A stretch of DNA of 64,000 nt from Taxillus chinensis (lineage: Eukaryota; Streptophyta; Magnoliopsida; Santalales; Loranthaceae). The number at the start of each line of letters is the position of its first letter. Position 1 is the first letter of the stretch. Under the pieces are notes generated by a model that saw only the letters and a program-made list of their open reading frames with translations, was not told where the DNA came from and searched no databases. The position numbers and the translations under genes were made by a program. Below are positions 56,409 through 64,000 of this stretch, piece after piece. The stretch covers positions 49,252,900 to 49,316,899 of the forward strand of contig CM042092.1 in NCBI GenBank assembly GCA_023512835.1. The letters are read 5' to 3'.

Positions 56409-59043
56409 TGTCATCACTGGTTTTCGCCCGGGCCCGTTTGGGGTGAGCCCAAACTAAACCGATGGTGAGAAATTTAGAGTCGCCACCAACTGTTTTTGGG
56501 GTACAGTTGGATACCCTCTACTTTGAGTAGTTTAAAGGTGTGGTCTGCGTTATCATAGAAGGGTTCGGGAGTTGGTTATGTGTAGGGAAGGATTAGCACC
56601 CCTACAGCGCCCTTTCGGTATCTATTTTCGGAGGAGGAGGTTTTCTATTTTATTTTCTATTGAAGTCATGGTTAAAATGGATTTACCTTAAATTTCTAAA
56701 GGGAATCCTAAAAGTTTTGGTTTTTTGTTTGAAGTGGGAATGAGATCCTAGGAGTTTGTTTCCGTTTTTGGTTTTATTTTGGAAATTGAAGTCCTCAAAA
56801 AATGGAAATATGTTTTTTTTACTTTCCTTTTTTTTTGGTTTTTGGGTTAGAAAGCATTTTTTGTTTTTTTGTGTTTTGTTAACAAAAACGTTTTGTTTTT
56901 GTTTTTTTGTTTTCTTTTTCTTTTTGTTTGTTTTTCAAGGAGACATTTTTGAACACATTTTGAAAACTTTTTATTGAAAATGTTTTAGAAAATATTTTGC
57001 GGAAAACATTTTGTTGTTTTTTTTTTTTGTTTGTTTTTTTTAGAATTGCCATATCAAAAGACATGTATATCAAAATAAAGCGTGAATTGTGTGGTTGTGA
57101 CATACAAAAATAACATAAAGCACAAAACCACCCTCTCTTTTTTTCTCTTCTTTTTCTTTTTCTTTCTCATATCTCTCCTTTTGCCTCTTTTTATTTTTGC
57201 TATTCTTCACCTATTACAATTACAACATATACAACATATACCTACAACTTTAGAAAAAAAAACAACAAATAAAATAAATAAAAATAAATAATACAAGAAA
57301 CATACAACACAGCAAAACAAATTACAGGAAAACATATTACATCAAATATGAATATACATAAGTAAAAAAAGGTAATAATATAGAACCAACTTCGGGGCTT
57401 CCACCCAGATTTCCGCTTGGATCCTTGTTTGCACCGACAGTCGCCTACTTGAATTTCCCAATCGCCAAGTTCCAATAGCGCAAATGGCAAAAATTAGTTG
57501 GGATTTTGATTTGGAGATTGCAGTGATGTGTGGAGATGAGAGAATATGAAATTTTTTTTTCTGGGTTTTGGGTAGAAAACGTGGGAAAGGAGGATGATGT
57601 ATCTTTTTGGGATTAAGATTTTTGTGGCTAGAAATGAGGAGAGTGGGTGTAAGGAATAAGGAATGAAAAGGAATTGTTTTTTTGTTTTTTTGTTTTTGTT
57701 TTTATGAAGGAAACGTAAGGAAAAGGCAAGACTGGAGTTATTTTTTGTGTTTTTCATTTTCTGGGAAAAAGAGGGCTGGAACGAGATAAGAGGGAAATAA
57801 GATGCAGAAAGAATGGGCGATTTATGATTGCAGAATAGCAGAAAGTTGTTGTTGTTGTTGTTTTTTGAATGCAGGAGTTGGGCGAAAATGGCAGCCAATC
57901 TGTCTGTTCTCCTCTTTTTCTTTTTTTCTTGGCGTCAATCCTTCTCTTTTTTTTCTTTTTTTTTTTGGGGCTGAATTCTGTTCTTTTCTCTCTACTGAAC
58001 TCTCTTTTTCTGGGTAAAAATCTCTCTCAGTTTTTCTCTTTTCTGTGTGCCAATCCCCCTTTTTCGTTGGAGAGGATGCTAGTTTTAAAGAGATTTGGTT
58101 GCATCTCATTAATTGCTGCACTTAATGCTTGGTCGGGTGTATTATTAATTCCAGCGTTTTTTATTTCCAGATTCTATGCGTTGTCGGGTGGTCTGGCAAC
58201 CTGTGTAGCTCGTATTTGTCCTTTTTTAATTTTTCATTTAGCACCTGTGACCGACAGGTGTTGAAAAATGATTTTGTCAGATGGCCAGCTCATTAAAATG
58301 TGTCTTGTGAGTAGCCAGCGAGAATGCCAGCGAGAGAGTCAGCGAAAGAAGCCAAATAGCGAAGGTCAACGGGTCAACGGGTTGAAGTGTCGGCATGGTC
58401 GAAGGTCAACGGTCAATGGGTCGAAGTGTCGGCAAGTCGAAGGTCAATGGTCAACGGTCAACGAGTCGAAGTGTTGGCAGGTCGGAGTGTCGGCAGGTTT
58501 ATAGGCTTCGAGGCTTCGAGTCTTCGAGGCTTCGATGCTACGACCTGCCGACACTTCGAGGCTACGAGTCATGTTTTTTTTTAATTACCTTTTTACCCCA
58601 CCAAAAATGCCAAAATGGGTGAACTTTGGGAGATTGTTTGGGAAGACCTGTATTTGCCTAAATAGATGTTTTGGAGAATTTCGTGTAGTCACTTTTCCAG
58701 GCAGTTTGACCAGGGGCATTGACCGTCTTTTGGCAAGTTTAACTTTTTTCAATGAAAATTGTTTTGGCTATAACTTCTTCGTTTTTCATCAGAATTGAGC
58801 TCAGTCAAGTGCGTTATTCTACAAATTTCCTCCTTTATCCCCTGGTATTGGTCTTGGGGTACTTCAGGGATTTGTAGCAATGGTTATCCATTTTGGGCTT
58901 CCCGGTTCGTGTCAATGCATCCATTTTGTGCAAATCGCAGGGAATCTCTAAGGACCTGTTAAACAAGGCATATGGCATGGACAAAAAGGTATATACATCA
59001 AATGGGGTTAGTATGTCCAACTCGGACAAAATGGGGTCCAACA
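56409..59043 (-). repeat. Full-length LTR of the Ogre element (5' LTR of the interior)
   Basis: 2635 bp. Minus strand TGTTGGACCCC…GTGATGACA. Plus-strand landmarks: GGGCCCGTTTGGGGTGAGC near the end, a T/G-rich tract (56760-57050), a (GTT)n run at 57846-57860, TCGAAGTGTCGGC repeats (58360-58560) and the GACCAGGGGCATTGACCGTC block (58709-58728). It is the reference for the truncated copies at 43077 and 60912 and for the solo copy at 27766. Confidence 0.88.
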
Positions 59044-60365
59044 GCTGCCCTCTTTGTGCACTATTTGTATACAAACAGTGTACAAAGATAAAAGGGAGTC
59101 GTTTTGGACGGGTTGGAGCACTTACCTGACTTACCTAGCACAGAGGAAGAGTAGAATGCGACGGTTGGGTCTGTCCCCAAGAGGCAAAAGGGGCTTCACA
59201 GGCCGGTGGACTTGGATAATACTTTAATGAGGCATCTAAGGCCGCTTACGATGTAAAGATACTGGAGATTGAAAGCCTACAACAATGACCGGCTTGAACT
59301 AAAAAATGGAAAGCCCACAGCAATGATAGGCTTGAACTGAAAAATGAAAAGCCCACAGCAATGATAGGCTTGAACTGAAAAATGGAAAAGGGCCACAACA
59401 ATGATAGGCTTAAACTAAAAATTAAAAGGCCCACAGCAACAATAGGCTTAAACTGAATATTAAAAAGCCCACAGCAACGATAGGCTTGAATTGAAAATGG
59501 AAAGGCCCACAACAACGATAGGCTTAAACTGAAAATAGAAAGGCCCACAACAACGATAGGCTTGAATTGAAAATGGAAAGCCCACAACAATGATAGGCTT
59601 AAATTGAAAATTAAAAGGCCCATAGCAACGATAGGCTTGAATTGAAAATGGAAAGGCCCACAGCAACAATAGGCTTAAGCTAAAAATAGAAAGGCCCACA
59701 ACAATGATAGGTTTGAATTGAAAATGGAAAGCCCACAGCAACGATAGGCTTAAACTGAAAATTGAAAGGCCCACAACAATGGTAGGTGTGAACTACAACA
59801 AATTGAAAGGCCCACAGCAACGATAGGCTCAAATTGAAAATGGAAAGCCCACAATAACGATAGGCTTGAATTGAAAATTGAGAGGCCCACAACAACGATA
59901 GGCTTGAGTGGAAAATGGAAAGCCCACAGCAACGATAGGCTTAAACTGAAAATAGAAAGGCCCACAACAACGATAGGCTTGAATTGAAAATGGAAAGCCC
60001 ACAACAATGATAGGCTTAAATTGAAAATTAAAAGGCCCATAGCAACGATAGGCTTGAATTGAAAATGGAAAGGCCCACAGCAACAATAGGCTTAAACTAA
60101 AAATAGAAAGGCCCACAACAATGATAGGTTTGAATTGAAAATGGAAAGCCCACAGCAACGATAGACTTAAACTGAAAATTGAAAGGCCCACAACAACGGT
60201 AGGTGTGAACTACAACAAATTGAAAGGCCCACAGCAACGATAGACTCGAATTGAAAATGGAAAGCCCACAATAACGATAGGCTTGAATTGAAAATTGAGA
60301 GGCCCACAACAACGATAGGCTTGAATGGAAAATGGAAAGCCCACAGCAACGATAGGCTTAAACTG
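59044..60365 (-). repeat. 38-bp tandem repeat array 2 (Ogre 3' region)
   Basis: From about 59265, close to 29 units of the same 38-bp repeat as at 45325-46245. A segment starting at 59521 is repeated at 59939, an offset of 418 bp, which is exactly 11 units. This second array lies on the far side of the full LTR and belongs to a second, largely deleted copy of the element. 59044-59264 is the polypurine/3' region. Confidence 0.9.
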
Positions 60366-60911
60366 GACAGACTTGTTGGAGACATCAATTGGTATTTGAG
60401 GGAAATGCTTTGGGGAATTGGTGAGTTTGGGAAGTAACCCAATCCGGGCTCCCTCTACGAGTTCACTCAAGGAGATTGCTCTACGAGGTGACCCCAAAAG
60501 GGAAAAAGTTTGTTCACGTGCCAAAAGGATGCATTTAGAGCTTGGGGAAATTGCAAAAATAGATTTGTACAGTTGAACAAAGAAAGCTAGGATAGCTTGA
60601 TGAGAAGCTTGCTGAGTATGAGCTCTTAGGATCTTTAGAGGTGATAACATTCCTGAAATTATAGGGTATGCTGAATGTACGCAAATGATGCATGGAATGC
60701 AGTGTGCTGTATGCGGGGATGCATAAACCTCAACCTGTGGAGCAATATGATGCAATGTGATGCGACACGATGTATGCATCGAATGCAATGTGATGTTTTG
60801 GCAAGGGTTGGAGATTTATCTAAATGCTGTTAGAGAGGTTGGCTAACATTCAACTTGTTGGGGAACAATTTTCCCTCTGGCTAGGGAGTTCGTTTTATCT
60901 TTGCAGGGGAA
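60366..60911 (-). other. 3' non-coding region of the deleted Ogre copy
   Basis: Matches 46251-46805 closely, including the GATGCAATGTGATG short repeat (60690-60795) and the TTTGCAGGGGAACT end, then switches into LTR sequence at CCTTTT. No gene. Confidence 0.7.
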
Positions 60912-61384
60912 CTGCCTTTTAATTACCTTTTTACCCCCACCAAAAAAGCTAAAATGGGTGAACTTTGGGAGATTGTTTGGGAAGACCTGTATTTGCCTAA
61001 ATAGATGTTTTGGAGAATTTCGCATAGTCACTTTTCCGGGCAGTTTGACCAGGGGCATTGACTGTCTTTTGGCAAGTTTGACTTTTTTCAATGAAAATTG
61101 TTTTGGCCATAACTTCTTCGCTTTTCATTTGAATTGAGCTCAGTCAAGCGCGTTATTCTACAAATTTCCTCCTCTATCCCCTGGTATTGGTCTTGGGGGT
61201 ACTTCAGGGACTTGTAGCAATGATTATCCATTTTGGGCTTCCCGGTTCGTGTCAATGCATCCATCTTATGCAAATCACAGGGAATCTCTAAGGACTTGTT
61301 AAACAAGGTATATGGCATGGGCAAAAAGGTATATACATCAAATGGGGTTAGTATGTCCAACCCGGACAAAAATGGGGTCCAACA
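60912..61384 (-). repeat. Truncated LTR copy at the outer border of the Ogre complex
   Basis: About 470 bp equal to the first part of the LTR on the minus strand (counterpart about 58585-59043), ending at TGTTGGACCCC with the element border at 61384. The inner end joins interior sequence at a CCTTTT shared by both partners. Confidence 0.85.
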
Positions 61385-62152
61385 CCCAGGTCGCTTCATT
61401 GGCTTCAGTTCCATCCGGCCATCCTCGTAGATACTTTTGAAGACAAATTTGGCAAGCAGTGGTACCGCGGGTCGCTGGTTGAAAATATCCGGTCGAAGGA
61501 ACCTTAGGACTTTGGTCAGAATCAGTCGAAAGTGATCCTTCTTGGATTTGATCATGCTGTGTAGTTGTTCACCCCAGTTTATCTACCTTTCTTGTAGGAT
61601 ACTACACATGATCTTCATCTGCTCATGACTTCCAGAGTCAAGAGCAGTCTTCTTGCACATCAGGCGCTGTCTAGTTAAGATAACAGCTGCCAGTGCCTGG
61701 CCGAAGAACCCAATCTTCAGGGCTCCCCGTCCTTTCTTACCAGGGTCGGAATACCCCAGAAAAGCCTTACATTCCTCTTTGGAAAGACTAGGTAGAGGTT
61801 CGAAGTTACCTTTAGGGAGTGGAAGAACATCGCGGAGTGTTTTGGCTGAGATATGAATCTCTACTCCTTGAACTATTCCCACTAGGTCGTCTCCAGAGAT
61901 GGCTAACGTCCCATGAAACTGCGAGGCATCTTCCACTAGCACATCTTGCATCTCGGAGCATACGGATGCTATCCCTGACTCATCTAGGTGATTTCTGAAC
62001 TCGCCCAGCCAGCTGACTTTCGCATCGCTAATGGCTTCCCAGTCTACACTGAAACCCGGGACGATCTTGCCTAATCCTTCTGCCATCAATGAGCAAGTCC
62101 TGCCATAGAGGTTGTAGAGAGAGAAAAAGACACTCGTAGCGAGAGATTGCAA
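61385..62152 (-). pseudogene. N-terminal domain of the element E transposon-protein/Ulp1 gene
   Basis: Minus-strand frame from ATG 62152 (MQSLATSVFFSLYNLYGRT) or, more likely, from ATG 62086 (MAEGLGKIVPGFSVDW), which has the more usual hydrophilic start. It contains DLVGIVQGVEIHISAKTLRD, aligned to the element A gene, and LTRQRLMCKKTALDSGSHEQMK, aligned to the GRCLLARTSGLDSVP block of D. A single in-frame TAG at 61585-61583 splits it; the frame then continues (INWGEQLHSMIKSKKDHFRL) to KPMKRPG at 61385 and is cut by the Ogre complex, resuming in frame at 43076. Together with 40911-43076 this is the third member of the family. Confidence 0.72.
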
Positions 62153-62171
62153 GGTTCGAAGGTGGTCAAAG

Positions 62172-62235
<64 letters not shown>

Positions 62236-62330
62236 GGATCGAAGAGAGAGAGATGGAGCGTTAGGGTTAGGGTTCGAATGTGAAAATGAGAACATACCTT
62301 TGGCTCTGTCTCTATTTGTGACTTATATAT
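62153..62330 (-). promoter_or_regulatory. TATA box, telobox and (CT)n leader of the element E gene
   Basis: On the minus strand TATATAAG (62329-62322) is followed by a telobox-like AACCCTAACCCTAAC (62275-62260) and a long (CT)n tract (62231-62163), then the gene start. TATA spacing predicts initiation near 62295. Teloboxes and CT-rich leaders are common in plant genes for growth and translation. Whether this promoter is active is unknown. Confidence 0.55.
62163..62231. repeat. (GA)n microsatellite
   Basis: About 28 nearly uninterrupted GA units on the plus strand, equal to a CT leader of the minus-strand gene. It gives poly-Ser/Leu and poly-Arg/Glu ORFs that are not genes. Confidence 0.92.
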
Positions 62331-62720
62331 GAGGTGGAAGTGTACCGTAGAAGTCACATGCTCTGTCGGATCGTCTTTAGGATCCGTGTTCTTTTCTCTG
62401 ACCCATCTCTTCATTTTCCGGATCCACCCATTGGAGTACTCAAGCGATAAGTACACGTCACCCCTTGTGTCAGTGTGTTTTGAGTTTTATGTGCACAGTG
62501 ACGTGCTGACGTGTCTTCGACGCTTGAGCAACGAGGAAACTGAATCCATCAGGCTTCGACCCTTGGGAAACTATGCCTCTACAAGGCTGCATTTTGGAGA
62601 GATTGCAAATTCTTCGAGCTTCGAGGCTTCGGACCAGCAGTCTTCAAGGCAGCAGTTCTTCGATGTTGTTTGCTTCGTGGTCGACTACGGATTCAGCGAC
62701 AAAGGTGGATTTCTCTAGAC
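62331..62720 (-). promoter_or_regulatory. Upstream region of the element E gene with TGACG/ACGTCA motifs
   Basis: Two TGACG motifs eight bases apart (62499-62503 and 62507-62511) and CACGTCA at 62454-62460 lie 125-190 bp upstream of the TATA box. These are bZIP/TGA-type cores, comparable to the CACGTG cluster upstream of the element A gene. The TTCGAGCTTCGAGGCTTCGG stretch at 62612-62631 resembles LTR repeats of E and Ogre. Confidence 0.45.
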
Positions 62721-64000
62721 TTTTTCAACACTTAACAACATAAATGTGACGCATATGATATTTCATATAAAACCATGCATGATGAACCGTGCTGTAAGCG
62801 AAATTAAGATTACATGCCCAAAACTTGAGTTCCTTCAACTGTAGTTCCTAGTTTACATGTATGACTACTGTATTATGATCATTTACACTTCCATTCAACT
62901 TAGAAACAACTAAGTGCATCATCATATACTTCGTTATACAGGATATTGATCACAATGTTAACATAGCATCAAGTAAACCATGGTTAGTCAAGTGTAGCAA
63001 CCCAGTCATGAAATCAGCAGTCGCTCACATATAAGCAAAACTCACTCAGTGAAGGCCTCACCCTCTCACTGTCGGACCAGCATGTGAGTTTGATTCAGGA
63101 ACTAGAATTGCACTATTTGGTATACTCATGGTCAACTGAATCGTACCACAAACCCTGATGCAACAATGATTTTCAGTTCAGCATAGATAACTTGAGAGAC
63201 AAGATGGCCCTATAGAGAATCAGAACGCACACTTTGGCATTGTCTAATTTACAACACAGCATATACACAGAGTTTGGAGTTTGAGCATATGAATTTTCTA
63301 TGTGGGTTGTCCTCTTCTTTTGTATAGCACCATTTTTGAGTGCTTATTCATGAACTTTTTCATGTGGACAACGCTCAACACAGTTTCTTATTGATTACAA
63401 GATATGCTCAAATACATAACTCCAACTATTACTCTGAAAAGGAAAATAGTCACGAGGTGTAATGAGGACTCCCCCTTAGATAGGTAACGTATTATATATT
63501 TTCTTTTCTCGTTTAGCCTTTTTCACCTTGCCTTTTTCTAGTGAAAGGTATTGGCTCTTTTTGAGTAATAGGCTTTTTATGATTCTCAAATACTACAGTC
63601 TTAGTCATCCTTAGAGCATTGAATTATTGAGGATCCTTTCCGTGCAACCCAACAGTACCATGAGATACAACAGTTCATGTTAGTTAATGAATGCAATGCC
63701 ACACAAGTGATATTCACTCAGAAGAAAAGCAACAAATGAGGGGAATATCATTTCATTGAAGTATGATGGGAATTGCTCTCATTTCACTCTCAAGACTAGA
63801 TGATTCATGACAGGTTGTACAAAGGACTCATACTAGGTTCAGAGGTAGCAAGTTTCATCCATGTGATTTCTCAATTACCCGCATTAGAAATGTATGAATC
63901 ACACTTAGGCATTGCTAATTTTCACAGAGAGATAAACAGTCATTAATAGTGTCATACTTATGTTTACGCACAGGTACTTAGGTCGAAACGAAACACAAGA
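62721..64000. other. No recognisable feature
   Basis: 1.28 kb of non-coding sequence without long ORFs, tandem repeats or matches to other parts of the window. A minus-strand purine tract (AAGGGGGAGTCC, about 63478-63467) resembles those of element E, so this may still be internal E sequence. The 5' LTR of E, expected further right, is not seen. Confidence 0.4.

Larger units (their letters stand above)
43077..61384 (-). mobile_element. Ogre/Tat-type Ty3-gypsy complex with three LTR copies, inserted in the element E gene
   Basis: In minus-strand order: truncated LTR (61384-60912), 3' non-coding region with a 38-bp repeat array (60911-59044), full LTR (59043-56409), primer site, ORF1, gag, pro with G-patch, RT, two RNase H domains, integrase, 3' region with a second 38-bp array, truncated LTR (45222-43077). 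Flanks are CCCAG (61385-61389) and CCCGG (43072-43076), a TSD with one mismatch. The host reading frame resumes exactly across it. An extra ORF before gag, the second (archaeal-type) RNase H and 3' tandem repeats are Ogre/Tat features. Confidence 0.87.

Noticed and set aside
59246..60442. Long minus-strand ORFs with LLWAFxFQFKPIVAVG-type peptides (also 45318-46200)
   Set aside because: They are translations of the 38-bp satellite in rotating frames, with no start context or domain.
62086..62456. Ser/Leu-rich and Arg/Glu-rich ORFs around 62.2 kb
   Set aside because: Translation of the (GA)n tract in the leader of the E gene.
62721..64000. 5' LTR of element E
   Set aside because: Looked for the CTATTCACCCCC end and a tRNA primer site on the minus strand; neither was found.

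Overview
The window is repeat-dominated nuclear DNA from a flowering plant, probably a eudicot with a large genome. The evidence is Athila, Tekay-type and Ogre/Tat-type Ty3-gypsy retrotransposons, Copia-style LTRs, a PIF/Harbinger relic, primer-binding sites matching plant tRNA-Asp, initiator tRNA-Met and probably tRNA-Arg, and plant promoter motifs. No tRNA, rRNA, bacterial operon or CRISPR array was seen, and no ordinary single-copy host gene is evident. The species cannot be named from this sequence alone. Nearly all coding capacity is decayed transposon protein, and element boundaries rest on direct comparison of repeats and target-site duplications (TSDs).

Left half (1-36.4 kb): a stack of insertions inside insertions. 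A PIF/Harbinger element (H, minus strand, 34583-36415, transposase broken at 34583) was hit by an Athila-type element (C, plus, visible 26216-34582). C was hit in its reverse-transcriptase active-site region by a Copia-LTR-bounded element (D, plus, visible 1-1774 and 24069-26215) that carries a gene fusing a plant-transposon-protein-like domain to a Ulp1 cysteine protease. That gene was hit by a near-complete Athila-type element (A, 1775-24068, TSD TTGGA). A was hit by a Tekay-type chromovirus (B, 9558-18456, TSD AGAAC). C also carries a solo Ogre-type LTR (27766-30888, TSD CCATC) and a 0.27-kb fragment of its own LTR inside integrase.

Right half (36.4-64 kb): decayed gag and Copia-LTR debris (36.5-38.4 kb), then a second LTR-bounded protease gene on the minus strand (E). 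E has its 3' LTR at 38435-40434, its C-terminal half at 40911-43076 and its N-terminal half at 61385-62152, with a recognisable promoter at 62.3-62.5 kb. The two halves are separated by an 18.3-kb Ogre/Tat complex (43077-61384, minus strand) made of three LTR copies, two arrays of 38-bp repeats and one gag-pol interior. The last 1.3 kb shows nothing recognisable.

The most unusual theme is that the same multidomain gene (ATHILA-ORF1/plant-transposon-protein-like domain, Ser/Pro/Ala-rich linker, Ulp1/C48 protease with His-Asp-Cys residues) occurs three times in three element settings: D and E (Copia-like LTRs) and A, downstream of Athila pol where an env-like ORF usually sits. In D and E the reading frame resumes exactly across the later insertion, and in A and E the gene has its own TATA promoter with ACGT-core motifs.
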